Below are positions 51,022 through 60,118 of a DNA stretch of 64,000 bases, in pieces. The stretch is from Pseudomonas sp. URIL14HWK12:I12. Its GTDB lineage: Bacteria; Pseudomonadota; Gammaproteobacteria; Pseudomonadales; Pseudomonadaceae. Numbering within the stretch: the stretch's first letter is position 1; every line of letters begins with the position of its first letter. The position numbers and the translations under genes were made by a program. The stretch spans positions 1 to 64,000 of the forward strand of contig NZ_QEQL01000001.1 of NCBI RefSeq assembly GCF_003097135.1, in the 5' to 3' direction. Under the pieces are notes generated by a model. It was not told the origin of the DNA. It made no database searches and was given only the letters and a program-made list of their open reading frames with translations.

Positions 51022-52366
51022 CCTCGCCCCCAAACGCCCCTTGGTGGAAGTGCCCAAGCCCGCCCGCCAGGTGGCCAGTATCGATGCCGCCAGCACCGCT
51101 CGGCGGGGCCTATGGTTCCTGCTCATCGCACTGGGCGGGTTTCTCGCCTGGGCATTCCTGGCGCCGCTTGATCAGGGCGTGGTGGGCCAAGGTACCGTGG
51201 TGGTTGCCGGTGAGCGCAAGACGGTTCAACCGTTGGTGGCGGGTGTGGTGCAGAAGATCCTGGTCAATGAGGGCGACCTGGTCAAACAAGGCCAACTGCT
51301 GGTGCAGCTCAATACTGTGCAGGCACAGGCGCAGCTGGATGTAAACCGCGGCAAGCTGATCACCGCGCGCGCCACCGAGGCGCGGCTGACCGCAGAACGC
51401 CTGCGCCAGAGCGAGATCACCTGGCCGCCGGAGCTGTTGGCGCAGAAGGACGACCCGCGCGCCAAGGCCGCGATGGCCCTGCAGCAAAACCTCTTCGCTA
51501 CCCGTGCTGCCGAGCTCAAGAGCCGCCAAGGTATCGTGGAGCATCAAATCAGTGCTGACACCCAGCAGCTCAAGGCCTACCAGGAAGTGCGGGCCAACTA
51601 TGGCACCCAGCTCAAATTCCAGCAGGAAGAGCTGGTCGGCCTGCGTGACCTTGCCAAGGATGGCTACGTGCCGCGCGCCAAACTGTTCGAGGCCGAGCGT
51701 AACTCGGCGCAGATGGCCGGGCAGCTGGCGACCAGCATTGGCGACATCGGCAAAACCCAGCAATCGATTAACGAAAGCAAGCTCAAGCTTCTGCAGCAAG
51801 ACCAGGAGTTTCGCCGCGACGCCGAGACCCAGTTGAGCGACATTGCCGCCCAGGCCTCCGGCTACGCCGACCAGATCGCTGCGCTGGAGTTCGAGGTGGC
51901 CAATGGTGCCCTGCGCGCGCCGGTCGACGGGCAGGTGCTGGACTTGACCGTACACACCATCGGAGGCGTGGCCACCGCCGGCCAGGCATTGATGTCGGTC
52001 GTGCCGCTGGACTCACCGCTGAGTGTGACCGCGCGCTTCCAGCCGATGATGGCCAACAAACTCAAGCCCGGGCTGCCGGTGCAGGTTCACTTCACGGCCT
52101 TGCAGCGCGTGGATACGCCAGTCATGGTGGGCAAGGTAACCACGGTTTCGGCCGACCAGCTTATCGACCAGCAAACTCACCAACCGTATTTCTCCGCTCG
52201 CGTCGAGCTACCGCCGGACAGCCTGGCAAAGCTGCGCGACAAGGGCTTGCCGGTCAAACCCGGCATGCTCGCAGACGTCACCGTGGTCACCGGCGAGCGG
52301 ACGCTGGTCAACTACCTCATGAAACCGTTGCGCGAGCGTTTGCTGGCTGCTTTCAAGGAAGAATGA
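51014..52366 (+). CDS. type I secretion membrane fusion protein (HlyD/AprE family)
   Basis: A 450-residue periplasmic adaptor bridging the ABC exporter and the outer-membrane porin. One membrane helix lies at about 34-54, a lipoyl/barrel-sandwich half follows (VVVAGERKTVQPLVAGVVQKILVNEGDLVKQGQ), then a long coiled-coil hairpin (about 110-285), and the second lipoyl half with beta-barrel (ALRAPVDGQVLDLTVHTIGGVATAG). It overlaps the ATPase gene and abuts the porin gene. Confidence 0.95.
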   Translation: MADLAPKRPLVEVPKPARQVASIDAASTARRGLWFLLIALGGFLAWAFLAPLDQGVVGQGTVVVAGERKTVQPLVAGVVQKILVNEGDLVKQGQLLVQLNTVQAQAQLDVNRGKLITARATEARLTAERLRQSEITWPPELLAQKDDPRAKAAMALQQNLFATRAAELKSRQGIVEHQISADTQQLKAYQEVRANYGTQLKFQQEELVGLRDLAKDGYVPRAKLFEAERNSAQMAGQLATSIGDIGKTQQSINESKLKLLQQDQEFRRDAETQLSDIAAQASGYADQIAALEFEVANGALRAPVDGQVLDLTVHTIGGVATAGQALMSVVPLDSPLSVTARFQPMMANKLKPGLPVQVHFTALQRVDTPVMVGKVTTVSADQLIDQQTHQPYFSARVELPPDSLAKLRDKGLPVKPGMLADVTVVTGERTLVNYLMKPLRERLLAAFKEE

Positions 52367-53689
52367 ATGCGAACCTTGTGGATCGCCGCAGCGCTATTGT
52401 GCGCCTCGGCCCAGGCCGCCGAGCCGCAACCGCTGTCCCTTACCCAGCTGTATGATGCCTCCCGGCTCAATGACCCGGTGATGCGCTCGGCCGACTTCGC
52501 CCACCGCGCCTCGCAAAACGAGGAGGCCATAGGCTTTGGCGGCCTTCTGCCACAGGTGTCGCTGAGCTCACGCTACGGCCGCAGCGGCCGCACCGATGGC
52601 GGCAGTGACTCCGAATTCGTCAACAGCGATGACTACCAGTCCAACAGCATGGCCCTGGTGGCTCAGCAGCCGATTTACGACAAGGGCCGCTGGGCTGCCT
52701 ACCAGGAAGGCAAGGCCCGTGGCTCATTGGGGGAAAGCCAGTACGATGTGGCCAACCAATCGTTGTTCGATCGCGTCAGCAAGGCGTATTTCGTGGTTGC
52801 ACGGCTTGAAAACGAGCTCAAGCTGATCGGCCAGCAGAAGGCGGCCATCAGCGGGCTGCTGGAGCAGACCAAACGCCTTTATGCGGCCGGGCAGGGCGCA
52901 GTGACCGACATCGACGAAGCTCAGGCCCGGCTTGACCTGGTGCAAGCGCAGGAGGCCGAAAACCAGGCCAATCGGGTGGCAGCTCTGCGCACCTTGGCCG
53001 GCCGGGGCGGGTTGCCGGTGTTCGAAGTGACCCCGATGCAGGAAGCGCCGCCGGCCAGTACCCCCCTCGAGCCCCAACACAGCCTGGAGTACTGGGCCAA
53101 CCTTGCGCGCAATGCCAGCCCGGAGCTGACCGCCCGCGCCGCACAGGTGCGGGTGGCCGAAGCACAGGCTGAAAGCCAGCGGGCAGGGCATTACCCGACG
53201 CTGTCGCTGACCACCCAGCTCAGCCGCCGCGAGAACAGCCAGTATCAGGACCTCTCGCCGCGCCAGGACAGCTACTACGTGGGCCTGTCGCTGGATATAC
53301 CGCTCTACCGCGGGGGCAGCACCAGCGCCTCGGTGCGCAAGGCTACTGCCAATCTCGCCGGTGCTCAGGCCGACTATGACGCCGAGCGTCAGCAACTGGC
53401 CGAGGATGTGGAAACCGACTACATGGGCGTGGTCGCCGGCTTCGCCAAATGCAAGGCGCTGCAGCGTGCGGTCGAGTCGAACCAGAGGGCGCTCACCTCC
53501 ACTGAGAAAGGCTACCAGGGCGGCGTGCGCTCTACTGTGGACATCCTTGACGCCCAGCAGCGCCTGTTCGAAGCCCGGCGCGACCTGCTCAACAGCAAGC
53601 TCGACATGCTGACCAGCTACGTGAGCCTGCACGTGCGCACAGGGCAAATGGATCGTGGGGTACTTGAACAGGTGCAGCACCTGTTCTGA
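52367..53689 (+). CDS. type I secretion outer membrane protein (TolC/AprF family)
   Basis: A 440-residue TolC-like channel with a signal peptide (1-18, ending ASAQA). Two outer-membrane-efflux repeats are seen (about 20-215 and 240-435), including the sequences LPQVSLSSRYG and YPTLSLTTQLSR and the strand region YYVGLSLDIPLYRGG. It starts directly after the HlyD stop codon, completing the three-gene exporter operon. Confidence 0.95.
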   Translation: MRTLWIAAALLCASAQAAEPQPLSLTQLYDASRLNDPVMRSADFAHRASQNEEAIGFGGLLPQVSLSSRYGRSGRTDGGSDSEFVNSDDYQSNSMALVAQQPIYDKGRWAAYQEGKARGSLGESQYDVANQSLFDRVSKAYFVVARLENELKLIGQQKAAISGLLEQTKRLYAAGQGAVTDIDEAQARLDLVQAQEAENQANRVAALRTLAGRGGLPVFEVTPMQEAPPASTPLEPQHSLEYWANLARNASPELTARAAQVRVAEAQAESQRAGHYPTLSLTTQLSRRENSQYQDLSPRQDSYYVGLSLDIPLYRGGSTSASVRKATANLAGAQADYDAERQQLAEDVETDYMGVVAGFAKCKALQRAVESNQRALTSTEKGYQGGVRSTVDILDAQQRLFEARRDLLNSKLDMLTSYVSLHVRTGQMDRGVLEQVQHLF

Positions 53690-53713
53690 TCTCAGGAGGC
53701 CGGCGCCAATGAG

Positions 53714-54127
53714 TCAGGGCACCGTATCGGCGGGGGCATTGCTGCCCCGATCATTCGAGGGGCCTTCCGCTATCCAAGCCACCCAGCACAGCGCCAGGCA
53801 GGCAATGTTCAAGCTCACCGGGTTGAAGGCTTGCACCATTAGCATCGGCAGCACCACCGCCACATCCACCAGCAGGCCCAGCAGCATCGCTGCGCACACC
53901 ATCAGCGATGCCCGCCGCGCTATGCCGCTGACCAGCCACAACGCGATGGCCACTTCCAGCACGCCAAAGCCCATCAGCAACCAGCGCGGTTCGGGCAGCC
54001 CGTGGGCTTGAATCATCTGCACCTCGCCAGGGCTGAGATACAGAATCTTCGGTACCAAGCCGTGCCAGGCAAAAACCAGCGCCAGGGCGCCACGGGCCAG
54101 CCAGGTGATGCGTTGCAGGGTCGGCAT
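53714..54127 (-). CDS. DoxX-like membrane protein
   Basis: A 137-residue inner-membrane protein with four predicted helices, resembling the DoxX/DoxX-like_1 family (ARGALALVFAWHGLVPKILYLSPGE; GFGVLEVAIALWLVSG). The function is unknown. It is encoded opposite to the flanking genes and lies between the exporter operon and its likely RTX cargo gene. Confidence 0.85.
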   Translation of the reverse strand: MPTLQRITWLARGALALVFAWHGLVPKILYLSPGEVQMIQAHGLPEPRWLLMGFGVLEVAIALWLVSGIARRASLMVCAAMLLGLLVDVAVVLPMLMVQAFNPVSLNIACLALCWVAWIAEGPSNDRGSNAPADTVP

Positions 54128-54327
54128 GTCGGGACTCGAATCGGAAGGAGGCTACACCTTAGCGCAACGGCCGAAATGAATCCCTGCCGGCTGATCGCAG
54201 GGTGCGCGGCGGCCTGTTCCAGAGCCCTTGTAGCCCTTCGTCGGAACCCAAGCGTAAAGCGTCAACAAATCGACAATCTGCAGGTCAAAGCGCTTCAAGC
54301 GGTTGATCAACCAACAGGAGCGACCCG

Positions 54328-56859
54328 ATGACCCCCACCCTCTACGACATCACCGCCTATGGCGCCAAAGGCGACGGCCAGGCCGATGATACCCAGGCTA
54401 TCCAGAAGGCGATCAATGCGGCAGCCGCAGGTGGAGGGGGGCAGGTCGTCATACCCGAAGGCACCTGGCTGATCAGCGATGGCAACGGCGATGGCGCAGC
54501 GTTGAAGCTGCTGTCAGGTGTCACCTTGGTTGGGTCGGGGCTTGGCGCCAGCACGCTGAAGTTGGCCGATGGCTCGCAGACCGATCTCTCGCTGGTGGCG
54601 GTAGGGTCGAATTCGGCCACAGCGGTGGGCCTGTCGAACCTGCAACTGGACGGCAACAGTGCCAACACCCAAGGCACCGTTACGGGTATCAGCCTGCAAG
54701 GCAGCGGGTTGCGCGTCGAGGGCGTGACTGTGCATGACGCCAGTGGTACCGGCTTTGCCGCAAGCCACGGCGCCGCTGGCTTGTACCTGAGCAACAACAC
54801 GGCGCTGCGCAATGGGCTGGACGGCTTCGCGTTGAGTGACCTTACCGGCGCTACCGTTCAGGACAACCGCGCCCTGAGCAACGGCCGCAACGGTCTGGAT
54901 GTCGTAGTGGGTGGCCAACCGCTGACACTGGCTGACAACGACAGCCTCGGCAATGGGGGCGATGGCATCTACTTGCACCGCGACGGGAAGGCCGGCAACG
55001 GTTTCGTGAATGTGGTCAGTGGTGAGGTGGCCGGTAACGGGGCCGACGGTATTCGCTTGCACGGCATCGAATACGGGGGCGTCAATCAAGTGCAGTTGCA
55101 CGGCAACGGCAGCTCGGCAGTGGAGCTGCAGGGCAGCTCTCACATTAACGTGGCCTCCAATACGATCTACGGCAACGCCCAGGCGGCTGCGGTGGCGGAA
55201 ATCACCGTGCGTGGCGAGGACGGCCTGGCAGCCGAGAAGAACTTCATCTATGACAACCTGATAACCGGGGGGGCCACGGCCACCTACGGTATAGCCGAGA
55301 TCGAACCCGGTAGCGGGCAAATCAGCGGCACCCTGGCTTTTGGCAACGTTATCAACCACACCACCCAAGGGGACCTGCTGGTGCAGAGCCCGGGCAGCCA
55401 GGTCAACAACAACCCGGCCGGGCTCATTGTGCAGGGCACGCCTGGCGCGGACGTCATCGAGGGTGGGCGCCAAGACGAGCTGGTGATGGGCGGAGCCGGC
55501 AACGACACCCTTTCAGGGGGCGCTGGCGACGATGTCCTGGTTGGCGGGGCAGGGGCCGACACTCTCAGCGGCGGGGCAGGCAACGATGTGTTTCGTTTTG
55601 ATCGCATCAGTGACAGCTACCAAGGCAACAGCGACCTGATCACCGATTTCGACACTCAGCACGACGTGCTCGACGCCGCCAGCCTGGGCTTCAGCAAGCT
55701 GGGTGACGGCCATGCCGGCACCCTTCAATTGAGCTACCGCGACGGCGTAACTTGGCTTCGCAGCCTTGACCCGGACCGCAGCGGCCATCGCTTCGAGGTC
55801 GGCCTGCAAGGCGATTACCGTGACAGCTTCAGTGATGCCAACCTGCAACCGCTGATCACCGGCACCCGCCACAACAACGTGATCACCGGCACTGATGCGG
55901 GCGAGACCATCAAGGCCGGCGATGGGCGCGATACCGTCGATGGCGGTGCGGGCGACGACCGCATCCTGGGCGGTGCCGGCGGCGATACCCTCACCGGTGG
56001 CAGCGGTGCCGACAGTTTCGTCTATACCCAGATCAGCGACAGCGTGCGCAATGATGTGACCGGGAGCTACAGCGGCCGTGACCTGATTACCGACTTCAAT
56101 GGCAACGCCCATGACACCATTGATGTCAGCGCGCTGGGCTTCACCGGGCTTGGCAACGGCTACGGTGGCACGCTCAAGGTGGTGCTGAACCAGGCCGGTA
56201 CCATGACCGCCCTGAAGTCGCTGGAGGCCGACGCCAATGGCGACCGTTTCGAGATCTTGCTCAAGGGCAACCATGTCGATGAGCTCAATGCCAACAGTGT
56301 GCTGTTCGCGCCGGGCAAAGCTGCAGGGGCAATCACTTCATCGCAGCCGTTCGGCCCCGCCCATCTGGTAGGAACCGACGAGGCTAACCAGCTGTTCGGT
56401 GACTGGAGCGGTGACCGTCTCGAAGGGCTGGGCGGCAACGACCAGCTCGACGGCGGCGCTGGCGACGACGTGTTGATCGGTGGCGCAGGCGCAGACATGC
56501 TCACCGGCGGCTCGGGCGCAGACACCTTCGTGTACCAGTCGGTCAACGACAGCTATCGTGGCAGTGGAACCTCCGACCTGATCACCGATTTCACGGTCGG
56601 CGTCGACTGCATCGATGTCTCCGCCCTCGGCATCACCGGGTTGGGCGACGGTGACAACGGTACTCTGAGCCTGACCTATAACCAGAGCCAGGATCGCACC
56701 TACCTGCGCAGCAATCAGGCCGACAGCGATGGCCATCGTTTCCAGGTCAGCCTCGCCGGTGATTATCGCCAGACCCTGCGAGACTCAGATTTTGTTTTCG
56801 ACCATGATCAGGCGCCGCTCGACGCTTTGGGTACGCCTGCTCAGGAGCATCACGGGTGA
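54328..56859 (+). CDS. RTX beta-helix protein related to mannuronan C5-epimerases
   Basis: An 843-residue protein with no N-terminal signal. Residues 1 to about 365 form a right-handed parallel beta-helix of the pectate-lyase-3/AlgE A-module type (DITAYGAKGDGQADDTQAIQ; NGLDGF). Three R-module-like units follow (about 366-510, 511-665 and 680-824), each with GGxGxDxL calcium-binding nonapeptides, then the GADTFVY...DLITDF...DVSALGFTGLG pattern. This architecture is that of Azotobacter AlgE and P. syringae PsmE. However, the catalytic motif corresponding to YGFDPHEQ of AlgE4 is replaced (Thr141-Gly-Phe-Ala-Ala-Ser-His147). The adjacent type I exporter is the likely secretion route. A good AGGAG ribosome site precedes the ATG. 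Confidence 0.9.
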   Translation: MTPTLYDITAYGAKGDGQADDTQAIQKAINAAAAGGGGQVVIPEGTWLISDGNGDGAALKLLSGVTLVGSGLGASTLKLADGSQTDLSLVAVGSNSATAVGLSNLQLDGNSANTQGTVTGISLQGSGLRVEGVTVHDASGTGFAASHGAAGLYLSNNTALRNGLDGFALSDLTGATVQDNRALSNGRNGLDVVVGGQPLTLADNDSLGNGGDGIYLHRDGKAGNGFVNVVSGEVAGNGADGIRLHGIEYGGVNQVQLHGNGSSAVELQGSSHINVASNTIYGNAQAAAVAEITVRGEDGLAAEKNFIYDNLITGGATATYGIAEIEPGSGQISGTLAFGNVINHTTQGDLLVQSPGSQVNNNPAGLIVQGTPGADVIEGGRQDELVMGGAGNDTLSGGAGDDVLVGGAGADTLSGGAGNDVFRFDRISDSYQGNSDLITDFDTQHDVLDAASLGFSKLGDGHAGTLQLSYRDGVTWLRSLDPDRSGHRFEVGLQGDYRDSFSDANLQPLITGTRHNNVITGTDAGETIKAGDGRDTVDGGAGDDRILGGAGGDTLTGGSGADSFVYTQISDSVRNDVTGSYSGRDLITDFNGNAHDTIDVSALGFTGLGNGYGGTLKVVLNQAGTMTALKSLEADANGDRFEILLKGNHVDELNANSVLFAPGKAAGAITSSQPFGPAHLVGTDEANQLFGDWSGDRLEGLGGNDQLDGGAGDDVLIGGAGADMLTGGSGADTFVYQSVNDSYRGSGTSDLITDFTVGVDCIDVSALGITGLGDGDNGTLSLTYNQSQDRTYLRSNQADSDGHRFQVSLAGDYRQTLRDSDFVFDHDQAPLDALGTPAQEHHG

Positions 56860-57036
56860 CAGCTGGTCAGCTGAAACCATTGCGCGGCGCAATCGGGCAT
56901 CGACATTGCAAATAAGGAAGTCGAAACGGCGTGCTTGGCAGGTTTCTGACGCCCAGGCCGATCATTCCGGTGGAACGGCCACCGGAAATTCGGCGTCTAT
57001 CGAGCATGGCCACCTATATTTATCGGGAGAGTGCCT

Positions 57037-57339
57037 GTGATACCCAACGCTGAACTGCGTCGCATCATCGAGTCGAGTTTCTTGCCGTTGAGTTGCCACT
57101 GCGATATCCGCCCGGGTGGAACCATGACGGTGGAGGTCTGGGACGCCGAGACCGGCCAGGTCGACCTGCTGGCGGTCGGAGTACCCACCACCGAGCTGGT
57201 GAGCATCCGTGCGGTCAACAATCTGGTCGCAGAGCTTCGCAGCGAGCTGCGGGCCAATCAGGAATGGTTCGAACGCACCCACAACAAGGATGGTAAGCCC
57301 AGCAGCTTTGTGGCCTGCGGGTCAGACGGCAAACCCTAA
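57037..57339 (+). CDS. DUF1652 domain protein
   Basis: A 100-residue protein of the Pseudomonas DUF1652 family (AELRRIIESSFLPLSCHCDIRPGGTMTVEVWD, then AVNNLVAELRSEL). It has no signal peptide and no known function. GTG at 57037 was chosen because GGGAG lies 7 bp upstream; a GTG two codons earlier is possible. Its 3' end overlaps the converging Nudix gene by 18 bp. Confidence 0.82.
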   Translation: MIPNAELRRIIESSFLPLSCHCDIRPGGTMTVEVWDAETGQVDLLAVGVPTTELVSIRAVNNLVAELRSELRANQEWFERTHNKDGKPSSFVACGSDGKP

Positions 57340-57687
57340 TAAAACCTTCGCCTCCTTGTTCAAGGGCTCCTCGAGCAGCTCATGGCGGCTGAACCAGCGA
57401 CAATCGGCGATCTCGTTGAGTGCGACGGCCCGCTCACTTGGCGCTATATGGGTCTCAAAAACATAGTGCTGCGTCGACTTAACAGCACGCTGGTCGATGA
57501 ACCCAAGGGCGCCAGCATTGATACCTGTTTCCTCCGCCAGCTCCCTGATCGCCGCTTGCTCGGGAGTCTCACGCGCCTCGACACGGCCACCGGGCAGATT
57601 CCATTTGGACTTGGGCTTACGCACCAGTAAAAGCCGGTCGCCTTGCCAGCAAAGAATGGTTGCCCGATGTTTAGTCGTCTGTGCCAT
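57322..57687 (-). CDS. Nudix hydrolase
   Basis: A 121-residue phosphohydrolase with the Nudix box at GGRVEARETPEQAAIRELAEETG (two-part motif). The N-terminal TILCWQGDRLLLVRKPKSKWNLPGGR strand pattern is typical. Its substrate is unknown. It overlaps the end of the DUF1652 gene tail to tail and lies 12 bp after the solute-binding protein gene, so it may belong to the cyclase operon. Confidence 0.88.
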   Translation of the reverse strand: MAQTTKHRATILCWQGDRLLLVRKPKSKWNLPGGRVEARETPEQAAIRELAEETGINAGALGFIDQRAVKSTQHYVFETHIAPSERAVALNEIADCRWFSRHELLEEPLNKEAKVLLGFAV

Positions 57688-57699
57688 GTGCTCTCCTTG

Positions 57700-58428
57700 T
57701 CACGAACGCGGTACGCGAGGCAGTGCCCCCTGCGCCTTGAGCGTATTGAAGGCTTTGGTGATTGTGACCACGGTGGCAGGGTCGGTGTTCCGGCTCAGCG
57801 CAAGGTAGAGCCCTGCGGCGATTTCAGTCAGGGGCAGGGCGGCCTCAACGGCCGAGCAGTCGAACGGCTCCAGTTCGCACCGGCCCGCGACCTCGCCCGG
57901 GCTCATGGCAACGAGGTCTACCTGCCCATTGATCAGCCGTCGAAAGGCCTCACTTCCTCCGGCCGTTTGCACCAGCCGGGTGAAGCCATTGGCCTGCAGG
58001 TAGTGCTCGCGTACGTCGTCGCGCACCACCGCCACGCTCAGCTCCCGAGCGTCGTCGAGCGTCGCTACCGGGGGTTTGCCCAAGCCGCGCAAGCGGTAAA
58101 GCGTGGGCACCGTGCGGTCGTACTCGCCAATCCAGTGAAAGGAGCTTTCGCGCGCTGGGGTTCGGATGATCGGGAAGATCATCACCGCGTTGCCCGACAG
58201 CGCCAAGTCATAGGCACGCGCCCAGGGTAGTAGGCTGATGTGGTAGTCGGTGATGCCAGCCTGGGCCAGCACGGCCTTGGCAACCTCGACATCGGGGCCT
58301 GCGACCTGGCCATTGTGGATGTACGCCAGGGACGACTCCTCGGTGACCAATTCCAAGGTTTGAGCCTGAGCGCACGCCGCAGCCAATAAAGCCATTACGC
58401 CGATAACCCACCGCGAACACCGCCTCAT
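57700..58428 (-). CDS. periplasmic solute-binding protein (SBP_bac_3 type)
   Basis: A 242-residue protein with a signal peptide (about 1-22, ending ACAQA). The fold is that of family 3 solute-binding proteins (LELVTEESSLAYIHNGQVAGPDVEVAKAVLAQAG; LLPWARAYDLALSGNAVMIFPI; RTPARESSFHWIGEY). No ABC permease or ATPase is nearby. Its ATG overlaps the cyclase stop codon in TGATG, with GGAGG seven bases upstream, suggesting translational coupling. It may be a sensor co-receptor, not a transport component. Confidence 0.88.
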   Translation of the reverse strand: MRRCSRWVIGVMALLAAACAQAQTLELVTEESSLAYIHNGQVAGPDVEVAKAVLAQAGITDYHISLLPWARAYDLALSGNAVMIFPIIRTPARESSFHWIGEYDRTVPTLYRLRGLGKPPVATLDDARELSVAVVRDDVREHYLQANGFTRLVQTAGGSEAFRRLINGQVDLVAMSPGEVAGRCELEPFDCSAVEAALPLTEIAAGLYLALSRNTDPATVVTITKAFNTLKAQGALPRVPRS

Positions 58429-59765
58429 CAGGCGCCTCCCCCCAGCCACTGACCGACTCTGTCCCTGCCATCGCTCTTGGCACGGTACAACGCCTGGTCG
58501 GCACGCTGGAGCAGTTGATCGAAATGGGTCAACCCTGCATCAAGTTCGGCGATACCGACCGATAGGGTTACCCACGGAGAAATAGGTGAGCCGACATGCG
58601 GCAGGCGTAAGGCTGCAAGGCCGATACGCAGCTGCTCGGCCGCAAGGCGAGCGTGCTCGGCGTCTACACCGGGCAGCAGCACAGCGAACTCCTCACCCCC
58701 CAAACGAGCCGGCACCTCACCCGCGCCAGAGAAGCTGTGCGTGAGCAGGTGGGCAACCTGGCGCAGGCAATCATCACCTTGTGCGTGGCCATAGCTGTCG
58801 TTGTAGCGCTTGAAGAAATCAACGTCGCACATCAACACAGTCAATGGCTGGCTATCGCGCAGGGCTCTGCGAAACGCCTGCTCCTTGAGCTCGTCGAAGT
58901 GGCGGCGGTTAGCCAGGCCGGTCAATGGGTCATGGCGTGACAGGTGCTCAAGCCGAAGGTTTGCTTCCTGCAACTGCGCTGTACGTTGCTCGACCTGGTT
59001 AGCTAACTGGTCCCGGCTCTCGGCCAGGGCCAGCTCAGCCTGGCGGTGGCGTTCCAGATACTCGGCCATACTCTCTTGCAGGGTATTGATTCGGGCTTCA
59101 AGCAGGTGCAATTCGTCGTTGCGCGCCTTGCGGCGGTTCAGTCGCAGACGTTGGCCAAGGTTTTCCGGGCCCAGTTCACCCAGGTGGCGCGCCATGTGCC
59201 GCACATGCACGGTTACTTGACGGTTGAAGATAGCCATGATCAACCCGGCTAGCAGCAGTGACTGGACCAGTTGCGTCACCAGGATGCCCAGCAGCTCGCG
59301 CCATAGACGCTGCCACAACAGTGTGGGGTCCCCCTCCAGGCGCAGGGTGCCGACCACTTGATGTGCCCCCGGCCACGGGGCTACGGCCAGCTCGCGCAAT
59401 AGCACCGGGGCGTTACCGGAGTCAGTGAAACCTGCGCGCTGGCGCACGATTTGCTCATCCGCGCGGCCTGCGCGCGGCACACTCAGCATCAGGCGGCCCA
59501 CCGGTGGCGCCTCGGCCACGCTGTCGAGCTGGTTGTCGAGGCTGTCGTGGTCCAGCTCCCATACCGCCCGCCCCAGGGGGCCTCGAAAGACTTGCTCGAT
59601 CAATTCAAGCTCTGCATTCATCGTCGCGACCCCTGTTGTCCAGGCGTGCCAGCTGCGTAGCGCGACAGTGATACCGGTATAGAGCAAGCAAAAGAGGAGG
59701 GTGGCCAGCACCAGCCTGCGGCCCAGTGGCTGGCTTACAGGGGCAGAGTTCGGCTCGCGGATCAA
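58428..59765 (-). CDS. membrane-bound diguanylate cyclase (GGDEF)
   Basis: A 445-residue enzyme making c-di-GMP from two GTP. TM1 is about 16-36, a periplasmic sensor covers about 37-155, TM2 is about 158-180, and a HAMP-like/coiled-coil linker (about 190-275) leads to the GGDEF domain (about 276-440). The active site is Gly356-Gly-Glu-Glu-Phe360, so activity is expected. The inhibitory I-site RxxD normally five residues earlier is absent (Gly347-Ala-Gly-Glu350). Translation appears to start at TTG, since no earlier ATG or GTG gives the N-terminal helix. It is coupled to the solute-binding protein gene. Confidence 0.92.
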   Translation of the reverse strand: MIREPNSAPVSQPLGRRLVLATLLFCLLYTGITVALRSWHAWTTGVATMNAELELIEQVFRGPLGRAVWELDHDSLDNQLDSVAEAPPVGRLMLSVPRAGRADEQIVRQRAGFTDSGNAPVLLRELAVAPWPGAHQVVGTLRLEGDPTLLWQRLWRELLGILVTQLVQSLLLAGLIMAIFNRQVTVHVRHMARHLGELGPENLGQRLRLNRRKARNDELHLLEARINTLQESMAEYLERHRQAELALAESRDQLANQVEQRTAQLQEANLRLEHLSRHDPLTGLANRRHFDELKEQAFRRALRDSQPLTVLMCDVDFFKRYNDSYGHAQGDDCLRQVAHLLTHSFSGAGEVPARLGGEEFAVLLPGVDAEHARLAAEQLRIGLAALRLPHVGSPISPWVTLSVGIAELDAGLTHFDQLLQRADQALYRAKSDGRDRVGQWLGGGA

Positions 59766-60118
59766 GGTTAAAACCGTCCCTTGCGGTTAGCGGCATGGTT
59801 GCCGCGGGGTGGGGCGGCGGCCTTCGCCCATCCCACATGCGCTTTATGGCTTGGGGAGCTCGCGATGTGGTCGATCAAAACACTGCCCCGGTAGCGGGCG
59901 ATGGGTATCCCTTTCACGAGGGCGTCATGCCCTGTAAAGGGTGGGGCTGTCTTGATCGGTTGCGTGCTCATGACTCTGCGCCAATCCTGCAGTGAGCTTA
60001 CGATGGATCAAGCCCTCAAACGGTGCTATCGGCCCGCCGTCTTCAAGCTTGAGCGCCCGAAGGGTCAGGCGATAAGCGAGTGTGGCAAATTGCCTGCTCG
60101 AGTGAAAGGCCCTGGTCA
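59766..60118. other. intergenic region with uncertain small ORFs
   Basis: About 350 bp lie between the cyclase and the DUF6555-like gene. Two overlapping minus-strand frames exist: 59768-59971 (67 residues, MSTQPIKTAPPF) and 59925-60134 (69 residues). Neither has a strong ribosome site or recognisable domain, and the second overlaps the start region of nothing known. They could be small genes or degraded remnants. Confidence 0.35.

Noticed and set aside
49297..53689. Naming the exporter aprDEF outright
   Set aside because: The alkaline protease and inhibitor genes that define apr loci are absent, and the likely cargo is a different RTX protein.
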